DNA of 64,000 nt from Heliomarina baculiformis (GTDB taxonomy: Bacteria; Pseudomonadota; Alphaproteobacteria; Rhodobacterales; Rhodobacteraceae). Numbering within the stretch: position 1 is the first letter of the stretch; the number at the start of each line of letters is the position of its first letter. Below, in pieces: positions 1 through 9,400 of the stretch. The stretch covers positions 1-64,000 of the forward strand of contig NZ_JAIMIC010000001.1 of assembly GCF_019966545.1 (NCBI RefSeq). Direction: 5' to 3'. The translations under genes were made by a program, and so were the position numbers. The notes under the pieces are model-generated. The model did not search any database, was not told the origin of the DNA, and was given only the letters and a program-made list of their open reading frames with translations.

Positions 1-283
1 ACAATCCGCGCCGCCGCCATTCAGCACTGGGCTGGAAAAGCCCAGTCGCTTTCGAGCGGAAGGTGGCCTAAACGAGCGCCGGGGGCGGCACAAAAACGGG
101 ACAGGTCCAAAGGGCCGACAAGATATCGCCGGTATCGCAGCACTATGCAGCTCGTGCAAATATTCAAAGCGACACCGCGCAGCCCGTCCGCGAAGCTTCG
201 GACGGATTTACGGATGAAATGCGACGGGTTCTTCGCAACACCGTGAAGAACTTTGGGTCAAGCCAAAGTGGAGGAGACGAATA

Positions 284-580
284 ATGGGTACTCCGACAAA
301 CCTGATTGCGACCGGCACACACGCACCTGTGCTAGAACCCCTGTTTGGGTCCTTCCGAGGAGTTACAGTATGCGGGGGGCAAAAGCGCCCGAATACGCCA
401 GTTGCAGCGATTTTTTTTGGGTGCGCACCCCGGGTGCGCAGGTGCGCACTTCAGGTACGCAGGTACGCACCCCATCGTGTTGGGTACGCGCTCGCATCTG
501 GCAGGCTTCGGTGTGCCTCGTTGTTGAAAGGATCTGCGTGCCGCTCCGGTCGGCTGGCCTTTGAAGGTCGCGCAACATGA
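284..580 (+). CDS. Doubtful small ORF spanning the 21-bp repeat
   Basis: The ATG at 284 is preceded by a strong Shine-Dalgarno-like GGAGGAG (about 270-276) and overlaps the stop of an upstream open frame, which argues that translation did start here at some time. The product, 98 residues, resembles nothing I recognise, is rich in Arg, Ala and Cys, and crosses the 21-bp tandem repeat, where it would have an irregular 7-residue periodicity. Other frames are open across the same stretch, so the open frame may be a by-product of high GC and the repeat. It may be a real start joined to foreign sequence. Confidence 0.2.
   Translation: MGTPTNLIATGTHAPVLEPLFGSFRGVTVCGGQKRPNTPVAAIFFGCAPRVRRCALQVRRYAPHRVGYALASGRLRCASLLKGSACRSGRLAFEGRAT
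420..503. repeat. 21-bp tandem repeat with paired GGTRCGCA octamers
   Basis: The octamer GGTGCGCA or GGTACGCA starts at 420, 433, 441, 454, 462 and, with one change, 483. The starts at 420, 441, 462 and 483 are exactly 21 bp apart, and so are 433 and 454, so this is a tandem repeat of period 21 with two octamers per unit in the first two units. GTGCGCAC is itself a palindrome. A 21-bp period is two helical turns, which would place the octamers on one face of the DNA. It lies about 280 bp upstream of the DUF2924-recombinase operon; binding or recombination-site function is inference. Confidence 0.75.
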
Positions 581-784
581 CCTACGGCTCCAACCCACTG
601 GCTGCATCTGCCCTGTCTCCCTCTGAGCGTCGGCAGGAACTGTGCCACCTTCTCGCGCTGGGCCTGATCCGTTTGCACCTCCGCCATAGCGACAAAGACG
701 AGACAGGTCCCGGAAAGAGAGAATGTTCGACTACACATTCCGCGCAATTCGAGCGGCACTGACAGGCAGAGGAAGGAGACGATC

Positions 785-1276
785 ATGACCAAGGTCCACA
801 ATATCCCTGCCCGCCTGGCAGCGCTCAAAACCACGCCAACGGCTGAACTGAAATCCAAATGGAGTGAACTGTTCGACAGTGACCCCCCGCCCTTCAACCG
901 ACGCTACCTGGAAACCCGACTTGCCTACCGGATCCAGGAACTGGCCTATGGCGGCCTCAAACCGGACACTGTCCGTCGGCTGGAACGTATTGGCGAAGAG
1001 CTCGATGGGGGAGATCGCAGGAAAAGCCGCCTCCGTGCGGATCTGACACCCATCGTCGGCACCCGGCTGATCCGCGATTGGCAAGGCACCGAACATGTGG
1101 TGACGGTCACATCGGACGGCTTCGACTGGCAGGGACGTCCCTACAAATCCCTCTCGGCCATCGCACGGGCCATCACGGGCACGCGCTGGAACGGGTGGGT
1201 CTTCTTCGGCCTCAAGAGCCGCAGGGCAAACAGCGGCAGCCGGATGACCGCGCGAGCACAGAGGCCAACGACATGA
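785..1276 (+). CDS. DUF2924 domain protein
   Basis: This 163-residue protein matches the DUF2924 family, whose members regularly stand directly before a large serine recombinase in alphaproteobacterial mobile DNA. The typical features are an N-terminal helical part with RRYLETRLAYRIQELAYGG (about 38-56) and a C-terminal part with the GFDWQGRPYKSLSAIARAITG stretch and a closing FFGLK. The biochemical role is unknown. The start at 785 has AAGGAG upstream. Its stop overlaps the recombinase ATG (ATGA, 1273-1276), so the two are translationally coupled, which suggests that it assists or controls the recombinase. Confidence 0.85.
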   Translation: MTKVHNIPARLAALKTTPTAELKSKWSELFDSDPPPFNRRYLETRLAYRIQELAYGGLKPDTVRRLERIGEELDGGDRRKSRLRADLTPIVGTRLIRDWQGTEHVVTVTSDGFDWQGRPYKSLSAIARAITGTRWNGWVFFGLKSRRANSGSRMTARAQRPTT

Positions 1277-2583
1277 CCCAGCCTGTTCTGCGCAAGCTGC
1301 GCTGCGCCATCTACACCCGCAAGTCTTCCGAGGAGGGTCTGCAGCAGGAGTTCAACTCGCTACATGCCCAACGCGAGGCCTGCGAGGCCTATATCGCGAG
1401 CCAACGGTCGGAAGGCTGGGTGGCGGTGCGCGATCACTATGACGACGGAGGTCTCTCTGGCGGCACGCTCAACCGCCCTGCCCTGCAGCTCCTGCTTCAG
1501 GATATCGAGGACGGCCTTGTCGACGTGGTGGTGGTCTACAAGATCGACCGTCTCAGCCGGTCCCTTGCCGACTTCGCCAAGCTCGTGGACATCTTCGACC
1601 GAAACAACGTGACCTTCGTCTCGGTGACGCAGGCCTTCAACACAACCACCTCAATGGGTCGGTTGACGCTGAACATCCTGTTGTCCTTTGCGCAGTTCGA
1701 ACGCGAGATCACGGCGGAGCGGATCCGCGACAAGTTTGCCGCCTCACGCAAAAAAGGCATGTGGATGGGCGGCGTGCCGCCTCTGGGCTACAAGGTGCAA
1801 AACCGCAAACTACTGATCGACACGGCGGAAGCCGAAACGGTGCGCTATATCTTCGAGCGTTTCGTCCATATCGGCTCCGCCACCGAGTTGGCGCGCGAGT
1901 TGAAGAGCCAAGGCGTCAAGACGCGCAAAGGTGCTGCGATCTCCAAAGGGTAACTGTACCGACTCCTGACCAACAGGGCCTATATTGGCGAGGCCGTGCA
2001 CAAAGGAGAGAGCTATCCCGGCGAACACGACGCCCTGATCGATCAAACGACCTGGGACAAGGTTCAGTCCATCCTGAAGGAAAGCCCGCGCAAGCGCGCT
2101 GCCCAGACCCGTGCCGAAACACCTGCCCTGCTAAAAGGGGTACTCTTCGGTCCCGATGGCGCCGCCTTCTCTCCCACCCACACCCGCAAGGGTGACAGGC
2201 TCTATCGCTACTACGTCAGTCAGACCGTCCTGAAACACGGCGCTGGTGCCTGCCCTGTCGGCCGCGTCTCCGCTGGCGAGATTGAGTCAGCGGTCATCAA
2301 TCAGCTGCGCGCCGTGTTCCGGCAACCGGAGATCGTCGCCGGCACTTGGAGAGCAGCAAAAAAGCAGGGCCACCAATTTGATGAAACTGAGGTCCGCTCG
2401 GCACTGTTGCACCTGGACCCGCTCTGGGACGAGCTCTTTCCAGCCGAACAGGCCCGTATCATCGCGCTCCTGATTGAACGCGTCGACATTGGGACCGACG
2501 GTCTCCAGATCCATCTCCGCATCGACGGTCTGTCAGATTTGATGGGCGAGCTGGAAGGTGGCAAGATCCGGCAGGCCGCATGA
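1273..2583 (+). pseudogene. Large serine recombinase interrupted by TAA
   Basis: The first 226 codons encode a resolvase/invertase catalytic domain: the nucleophile region is AIYTRKSSEEG, followed by VYKIDRLSRSLADFAKLVD and the long helix FAQFEREITAERIRDKF, then the start of the recombinase domain (GVPPLGYK). After ISKG comes an in-frame TAA at 1951-1953. The same frame continues without a break (LYRLLTNRAYIGEAVHKGESYPGEH, split here by family convention into a recombinase domain and a C-terminal region) to 2583. Relatives usually have Tyr or another residue at this position, so a TAC/TAT to TAA change is the simplest reading. The product would keep the catalytic domain but lose most DNA binding. 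Re-initiation downstream (for instance ATG near 1996-2000 region is non-canonical) seems unlikely to restore function. It overlaps both neighbours by 4 bases. Confidence 0.85.
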
Positions 2584-2990
2584 CACGCCCGACCTCCTCA
2601 CCCAGCACTGTGACGCTGCAGGTCCCGTTCCGGATCACCCAACGCGGCGGCCGCAAGGAAGTGCATCTGCCGGCCGGTGCACCGCGAACGCAACTGACAG
2701 ACAACACGCTGGTCAAGGCGCTGGGCCGCGCCTTCCGATGGAAGAAAATGCTGGAGACCGGGGAATATACGACGATCAAGGAACTGGCCGATCACGAGGA
2801 TATCGCCTTCTCCTACATGACCCGGGTGCTGCGCATGACCCTCCTTTCACCGAAGATCGTGGAGGCCGTTCTGGAAGGGAAAGGGCCAGACAGGCTTACT
2901 CTCTCAGTCGCGCTTGAACCGTTTCCCCTTGGGTGGCAGGAGCAGGAAATGGCGTTTCTGGAGGAAGATAACCAAGCCGCGCATTTATAG
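2580..2990 (+). CDS. Helix-turn-helix protein of the recombinase operon
   Basis: A 136-residue basic protein overlapping the recombinase stop by ATGA. The segment TTIKELADHEDIAFSYMTR (about 62-80) fits a helix-turn-helix of the ParB/KorB or phage-regulator type, and the C-terminal part ends LEPFPLGWQEQEMAFLEE, a motif seen in the small third protein that accompanies DUF2924 and serine recombinases. Probably it is a DNA-binding accessory factor or regulator for the element. Exact role unknown. With DUF2924 and the recombinase it forms a three-gene coupled operon. Confidence 0.7.
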   Translation: MTRPTSSPSTVTLQVPFRITQRGGRKEVHLPAGAPRTQLTDNTLVKALGRAFRWKKMLETGEYTTIKELADHEDIAFSYMTRVLRMTLLSPKIVEAVLEGKGPDRLTLSVALEPFPLGWQEQEMAFLEEDNQAAHL

Positions 2991-3402
2991 GCAGCCTGCT
3001 ATAAAACTGCGCGTCAAGAAATTGATTAGATGCAGTGGAGCATTCGGTGCATCGGGCGGATTCCGGACCTTCGCTGCGGCGACAATCCCATCGTCCAAAA
3101 ATAGTGGAAGCTGACCTTCGGAGCGGACCAAGGTCGAGGTTTGTGCTGCGCCGCCGCAAGACCGCTCCGAGCCTAAAGTGACCAATGCTTCGGGTATGAT
3201 GTACTCGTAGAACCCCCACAAACGGCACGTCCGACCGCATTGTTCGAACGTGGACAGCGAACTCTTTCTCGACAGATGTTGCAATATTCACGAATGACAG
3301 CTTTCGCAAATAGGAGCCAAGCCGGGAAATCGCGCTATCGGTTTCGCCAAAATGTAGCATAAGCTTTCTTTAACCGTCGGCGAGCGTCAAGGTGAATGCC
3401 AG
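2991..3402. other. Intergenic, no gene recognised
   Basis: About 410 bases between the recombinase operon and the convergent hypothetical secreted protein. Open frames on both strands cross it, but they have no family resemblance and no convincing ribosome binding sites. I see no tRNA-like, terminator or clear repeat structure. It may be an insertion scar. Confidence 0.5.
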
Positions 3403-4182
3403 TCATTCCCGAAAAATCTCTACCCTATCAAAAACAACAGCTTTATCAAAAAGGTAAGACCTCATAGTGTAATTCAGCGCAACGGGCATATCTCCATATC
3501 TAAGAATATTAGTCATTAATATGATCGCGTTTCCTGTTTCCAAGAGGTCGGACAGGATAGAGGAATCCACCACCTCCATGCTCTCAAAATCAACATCAGA
3601 CGATCGAAATTGCGACGCGAGTGCCTCGCGAACATCTTGCGGCACAATATCTGGTACAAATATCCTACTTAGGCCATACTCAATCGCACCATTCACGAGG
3701 ATCATAATCTTTGGCTCATCCTCAATGGCATAGAGCCGATCTCCGCTAGTTATTGCCTCACCGTTTCGAGTTAAAGAAACGCTATCGAAAGAAATGATCT
3801 CTTCGGCTGCAAAAAAGTTTAATCCGGGTTCCATTTTGAAGAACCTACTCGCCTCAGGGTGCAGAAAATCTCGGGCAGGAGTGAAGATGAACGAGCCATC
3901 TATTCTGGACATATCGTCCTCAAAAGTAGAAATATCTGTTCTGACTTGCTGTGTAATATGCAAGCCTGATCTACCAAGTATCTCAATTGTTCTGTTGTCC
4001 ACAGCAGTGCCTCCCGGCGCAATTAGAGAGACTTGGAGGTCCTCGACTGCTTCCTCCATCGTCATTATTATTATTCGGTTTGGATCATCACTCACCCTTA
4101 AAGAATTCACTTCGGAAACTGAAGGTTCAGTGTACAGGAAAACGGCGAAGGGGAAAACGGCTATGCACGTAATTGTTCGCAT
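3403..4182 (-). CDS. Hypothetical secreted protein
   Basis: A 259-residue protein of unknown family. The first about 24 residues (MRTITCIAVFPFAVFLYTEPSVSE region) have a basic start and a hydrophobic core and look like a signal peptide, so the product is probably periplasmic. The rest is acidic with a mixed alpha/beta pattern and no catalytic motif that I recognise. The start codon lies 2 bases after the stop of the pentapeptide-repeat gene on the same strand, so the two form an operon and may work together in the envelope. Base composition is clearly AT-richer than the core genes, which suggests acquisition. Confidence 0.6.
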   Translation of the reverse strand: MRTITCIAVFPFAVFLYTEPSVSEVNSLRVSDDPNRIIIMTMEEAVEDLQVSLIAPGGTAVDNRTIEILGRSGLHITQQVRTDISTFEDDMSRIDGSFIFTPARDFLHPEASRFFKMEPGLNFFAAEEIISFDSVSLTRNGEAITSGDRLYAIEDEPKIMILVNGAIEYGLSRIFVPDIVPQDVREALASQFRSSDVDFESMEVVDSSILSDLLETGNAIILMTNILRYGDMPVALNYTMRSYLFDKAVVFDRVEIFRE

Positions 4183-4184
4183 AT

Positions 4185-5201
4185 CTAAATCTCATCGCAG
4201 GGTGGGAGTTCTCGGTCTCCGACCGGGTTCGTATAATTTACACCTTCGTCGAGGTTAAATTCGACGATTCTGTAGCTGCCTTCTGGCATGCCAGTTGGTT
4301 TTGCATCCCTCAAGTAGTACCTGCCCCAAGACCACATTCCTTCACGCTTGATTCCCGTAGATCCAGTAAAATCAGCGCAGCTTATGTTTACGTCTCCGAA
4401 TGATGCCCCGGCTAATAGAGAAAACTTGAAGCTCGCTCTAATTGCGGCAGATGCAACCACCTCGGAATTTCTGAAGGACGCCCCAACGAATACTGCTTCA
4501 AAAAGGTCTGCGTTTCTTATTTGAGAGTTTGCAAAAGTAGCGCCAGAAGCATCTACTCTTCTCATATTGATGCCTGCAAGGGAGGTGTAATCCAGCTGCG
4601 CACTTTTTAGATTCGCCTTTTCCAAGATGGAGTTGTCAAGTATCGATTCTGTCAATATGGCCCCCTCTAAGTTCGCGTTTGAGAAATCAACCTCACGCAG
4701 ATCAGATCTTGCCAAATTTACGCCAGACAAGTTTGCTGAGCGAAGAATGGCACCACGGAGATCGACACCCTCTAGATATGTTGGCCGCTCGCAGTAGGAG
4801 AGGCCACTTTTCGGGTCACGATCAAAGCCAAGGCCCGGAGGTCCAAAAGAGTCGGTTTCTGGAAACCAGTTTCCTCCCATCACGTCGCATGACAAGTCTA
4901 TCCCTGCCAAGGGAACGTCCCGTTCCACCAGAAATTCCAGCGCTTCAATTTTACCGGAGTTACCTGACGATTTGGTCGTGAGGAGTTGCCAGGCTCTAGC
5001 TATCGAAGCGTTTTCGATTTCTTCAAGTGTTTCTGCGTTGACGACGCGCGCCTCACGTATTGCCGGCAGTTCCACTCTTATAAAAAGTCCGAGTCCCAGC
5101 AATGCTGCAACATTGGCACAGGCGGATACAATCAGTATAGCGCGCGCGGGGAAATCTTTTAGAATATCTAATTGAGATCTCATTAGCTTGGGCAACTTCA
5201 T
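4185..5201 (-). CDS. Membrane-anchored pentapeptide-repeat protein
   Basis: The chosen ATG at 5199-5201 gives 338 residues; another ATG 15 codons upstream (5246) is possible and its AAGGAG sits about 18 bases away, too far to be ideal. A single transmembrane segment (ILIVSACANVAALLGLGLF) follows a short basic N terminus. After a linker come about 20 pentapeptide repeats of the A(D/N)LXX type (for example GVDLRGAILRSANLSGVNLA), which form a right-handed beta-helix. The C-terminal 50 residues carry cysteines and end in PPCDEI. Pentapeptide proteins act in DNA mimicry, signalling and immunity effectors; here the membrane anchor and the secreted partner point to an envelope role. Function not assigned. 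Confidence 0.75.
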   Translation of the reverse strand: MKLPKLMRSQLDILKDFPARAILIVSACANVAALLGLGLFIRVELPAIREARVVNAETLEEIENASIARAWQLLTTKSSGNSGKIEALEFLVERDVPLAGIDLSCDVMGGNWFPETDSFGPPGLGFDRDPKSGLSYCERPTYLEGVDLRGAILRSANLSGVNLARSDLREVDFSNANLEGAILTESILDNSILEKANLKSAQLDYTSLAGINMRRVDASGATFANSQIRNADLFEAVFVGASFRNSEVVASAAIRASFKFSLLAGASFGDVNISCADFTGSTGIKREGMWSWGRYYLRDAKPTGMPEGSYRIVEFNLDEGVNYTNPVGDRELPPCDEI

Positions 5202-5363
5202 CCCGCGCTCGCTCAAGAATCTAGGGTTGCTGTTCAAGAATAGCATACGACGATAGGTTCGTCACTCCTTCCCATCCGTTCTAATTTGCGTCGCATCAGC
5301 GTTCGTTGGTTTCGTGGAGCAAAATTTGAGCGAAGTTCGCCTTCCTTACCTGCGCCCGATCTA

Positions 5364-6195
5364 GGGTCAGGATGCATTGATTTTCGACGCGCTGCGTGAT
5401 TCACGGCTCGGAAAACGGAGCGGTGACATGAGCGACCTGTACTGGCTGACCAACGAGCAGATGGCCAAGCTTGCCCCTTTTTTCCCCAAGTCCCACGGCA
5501 AGCCTCGGGTCGATGACAGACGGGTCTTGAGCGGGATTATTTTCATCAATCGCAATGGCTTGCGCTGGCGCGACGCCCCTGAAGCCTACGGACCGCACAA
5601 GACGCTGTACAGCCGGTGGAAGCGTTGGAGCGAGAAAGGCATCTTCGCCCGGATGATGGTCGGTCTGGCTGCGGAACACGGCGAGGAAAAGACCGTGATG
5701 ATCGACGCGACGTATCTGAAAGCCCACCGCACTGCGACCAGCCTGGCCGCGAAAAAAGGGGGCGTGGCCGCCTGATCGGTCGAACCAAGGGCGGCATGAA
5801 CACCAAGCTGCACGCCATCTGCGACAGCCAAGGGCGACCGCTCAGCCTGTTCGTCACCGCTGGAAAGGTCAGCGACTACATCGGTGCGCGGGCGTTACTG
5901 AGCAGTCTGCCCAAGGTCGACTGGCTTCTCGGAGATCGCGGCTATGACGCCGACTGGTTCCGAGAGGCGTTGAAAGACAAGGGGATACGCGCCTGCATCC
6001 CTGGTAGAAAGCAGCGCAAGAAGGCCGTCAAATACGACAAGCGCCGATACAAATGGCGCAACCGCATCGAGATCATGTTCGGCAGGCTCAAGGACTGGCG
6101 GCGTGTCGCGACACGCTATGATCGCTGTCCCAAGGTGTTCCTCTCAGCCATCGCCCTCGCCGCGGTCGTCATCTACTGGTTATGAATCCTGACCC
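5364..6195 (+). mobile_element. IS5-family (IS427-like) insertion sequence, complete
   Basis: The element is 832 bp with imperfect terminal inverted repeats: left GGGTCAGGATGCAT (5364-5377) and right GGGTCAGGATTCAT read on the minus strand (6182-6195), 13 of 14 identical. It is flanked by TA on both sides (5362-5363 and 6196-6197), within a CTAG-like context, which matches the YTAR/TA target preference of the IS427 group. It carries one transposase made from two overlapping frames. It separates the pentapeptide operon from the NTPase operon. Intact ends and a recognisable duplication suggest recent insertion. Confidence 0.92.
5428..6185 (+). CDS. IS5-family DDE transposase, two frames joined by frameshift
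   Basis: The first frame starts at ATG 5428 (MSDLYWLTNEQM, RBS ACGGAG) and ends at 5775; it contains the first catalytic Asp (MIDATYLKAH). The second frame (-1 relative) runs to 6185 and has the second Asp (LLGDRGYDADW) and the Glu (RNRIEIMFGRLKDWRR). The frames meet at a slippery AAAAAAGGGGGC stretch (about 5753-5764), which fits programmed -1 frameshifting as in other IS427 members. The full fused product is about 250 residues. The stop lies inside the right inverted repeat. All three catalytic residues are present, so it may be active. Confidence 0.88.
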
Positions 6196-6403
6196 TAGAG
6201 GTTAAGAATTGTGTAGGTACCGTTGTTCGTTTCTAACCAAAGCCGTGTGCATGTCAAGTCAACCGTCTTGAACGCATTCGATAGCCTAGAACAGACATCA
6301 ATTCATCAATCATGTCGCCATTTTGTAGATGTGCAAGCTCAGCAGGCATTCAACTCAAACTTGAACTAGAGTACGTTCAAGGTGGGTAACAAGGAATTCA
6401 GAA

Positions 6404-9400
6404 GTGGCTGCCAATAAAAGAATAAAACCGACGGCAATCACCAGAGCAGGGTATGAGTACCAAGACCTCGTTGGGATTGAAATGCTTATCCGGCACTACC
6501 GAGATCCCAATCTGTTTGAGTGGGTTCAGATTGAATCTGACGATCAGAACGCCAAAGCCCTCGACGATGTTGTTGCGCTAAGAAAAGATGGCTCCGTCGA
6601 GTATGTGCAGGTCAAATTTACGGTAAATTCGGAAGAGTATTTCTTGGACTGGGACTGGTTGCTGGGCAAAACTGGCAAGGGTTCAAGTATGCTCGACAAG
6701 TGGGCAAAGTCTTTCCGCAAAGCGAAAGCTTTTGGCCCCATCTACAGTGCCAAATTGAAAACAAATCGCGTGCCTACAGATACCCTTGCAGCATGTATGG
6801 CAAGCAACAAGGTTCTCCTAGAAAAGTTAGACTTGAAGACGAGAGCACTCGTTGAAGCAGAATGTGGTGGACCAGCTGAAGCCGCTGATTTTTTTGCCAA
6901 TTTTGAATTCACCTCCGCAATGCCAGACTTGGAGCACTTTGAGGTGCAACTCCGTGATCAGTTGGTTCCTACTGACACTGACCAATCTGGTTGGCTCTTG
7001 CTCAAGGATAACGTGACTCGTTGGGCAATTTTGAAGAAAGAACCCTTTCCCGACGGTTGTATCCAAAGAGATCATGTTGTTCGATTGATTTCCAAGAAGC
7101 GTCCCAAGCCTATTCGTCAAAATTTCTTGGTCCCCCCCGACTATACACCGCCAGAAGATGGAATCGACGCCGGAATCCGATCTCGCATCAAAGAAAGCGC
7201 GACGCCAATCACGGTTTTGTGGGGAACGCCAGGACGTGGAAAGAGCACCTATCTATCCCACTTAACTCAATCGCTTCAGTCGAAAGGCGAAGTTGTGGTG
7301 CGTCATCACTATTTTCTTTCGTTAGAAGAGAACAGCGCTAACCGAGCATCATTCGCTGATGTAGCCGCTTCTCTCATCCATCAACTCAAGAGCAGCTATC
7401 CGCGACACACATCTGGCCTTGAAGACGACCCCGAAAAGCTCCGTAGCGGCCTGAGCCATGTTGCCAAGAGCTTAGGCTCAGAAGGAAAGCGTCTCTATCT
7501 TGTCGTCGATGGTCTTGATCACGTCTATCGCGACACCAGTCGCACTGATCAGCTGGATCACCTATTCAACATTGTTTTCCCGTTGCCGGAACACTTAACG
7601 CTGATTGTAGGGACACAACGGGTCTCTGACGACAAATTGCCTCAAAAATTGCTGCTAAACGCATCTGATGACGATTGGATCGAGATTCCGAGGATGAGTG
7701 AGGTGGCCGTTGGGCATTGGTTGAAAGGTCAGAACCGAGCTCGACCTCTCGCATTGAAGTGGGAGGGCCGGGAAACAGAAGAAATTAGCAAGATTTCCAA
7801 AACGCTATTTGAAATTAGCGGTGGTCATCCACTTCATCTGATTTACGCCTATGAAGCACTGGTTCGTTCTGGTAAGCCAATCGACAGCTCGGATGTCAAA
7901 GCTTTGCCTTCATGCCCTGATGGGGACATTCGAAGCTACTACAAAAGCCTATGGTTAAAGATTTCCCCACCAGCAAAGCAAGTACTTCACATGCTGGCAG
8001 GTTCAGGTTTCCATTGGCCTGCAAGCGGTATACGAGATTGCATTGGAGATTTTCATGAGGTCGAGTTTCTCTTAGAGCCCCATAACTCGGGGCTGAGGCC
8101 GTTTCACGAGAGTATTTTTGCGTGGCTTCGTAGCCGCGACGATCATGAAAATAAATTCCAGGCTCTTCGGCCAAAAATTATTGAATGGCTTGAGAACAAT
8201 GCTCCTGAGTACTGGCGGTGGGGTTGGCTCTGGCTTACGCAGGCTGCAAGTGGCAACTATTCGCCATTGATTAACGGTGCCGAATTATCCTGGGCAGCAG
8301 ACTCTTTGGCAAAGGGATGGCCAGAGCAACAGATTGCCAACATCCTTGCTTGCGCTGAAAAGCATACCTTTGAAAAAGGTGACCTCGCTTCAATTGTTAA
8401 ACTCCGTTCCATAAAGACAAGAGTTATGAATGCGAGGGAGTACCAATCGCAGGATTTTGGAAAATACCTAAGCACAGCATTGACGATATCAAAAAATCAA
8501 CAGCAGTCGCTTAACTTGCTAGACGACTTGTCTTCTCTCTCTAGCGATGAGCTAGTCGCACTTGCAAGATACGGACCCCAGTCCACTCAAGTTGATACTC
8601 GTGAGGCATGCCGAACAGAATTCGAGAGACGTATCAACACTTGGATACAGCTTAGGCATAAAACAGGCAGTGATTTTGTTACATTGACGCATCGCTGTCT
8701 AGAAGTTGCAGTTTTTCAAGGCAGGCCCGAAGTCGCAAAAGTTCTGAAATTCCTTAATGGTTTCAAAAACCCAAGCTCTCACCTTGGTCACTACGTCGAA
8801 GAACTGGGTAAACTTAACGATCTTGAAGCGCTTGTGGAGGTCTCCGAACACCTTAAGGACGGTAACCATGAGAAGCTGAGATTAGAGATTGACCGAAAGA
8901 TTCTTAGGTCAGCCCTATTTATCGGCGCAGATCCAATGGAGTTTCTAAATCTGGATTATGGAAGTCTGCCTCCAGACATTACGTCTTGGGCGGCATACGA
9001 GAACGAAAGTGTAGCCAACCAAGCCCATCCTATGGTGGTTCCAGAAGATTTTATGCAAGAACGCACTAGCACAACAGAACGGGGCAGGCTAGCTGTCACT
9101 TTTTGTGAATACTTTTGGACTGCGCTACACTTTGCTTTAACTCCTGAGTGCGATTGGAAGCAGTTCTACCCTTCTCTAGAACGGGGAACTTTGGCCTTTG
9201 TTGATGATGCCTTGGATTGCCTAAAACAGTTGGCCATAGAACTTGTTTCAGGTGACTTACCATGGGAGTATTCAGCCGCATTCTTAGCCGCCTCAAATGT
9301 ACCTGAGGTTGGTTTCGCAGGGAGTGCTGAAAGCCAACACGTCCACTATCTCGGCTTTCGAAATGCGCTCTGGAGCATCGCATGGGACATACATCTGATG

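Larger units (their letters stand above)
1..784. other. Accessory left edge, no secure gene
   Basis: No gene here can be identified with confidence. A plus-strand reading frame is open from base 72 to a TAA at 282-284 but lacks a start near its beginning; it ends in residues GSSQSGGDE and could be the tail of a disrupted gene. The TAA overlaps an ATG at 284 (TAATG), an arrangement typical of coupled genes. The 21-bp repeat lies at 420-503. A ribosome binding site (AAGGAG, about 773-778) precedes the DUF2924 gene at 785. Confidence 0.5.

Noticed and set aside
2896-3360. A 154-residue minus-strand frame
   Set aside because: No family likeness, no ribosome binding site, and it overlaps the end of the HTH gene.
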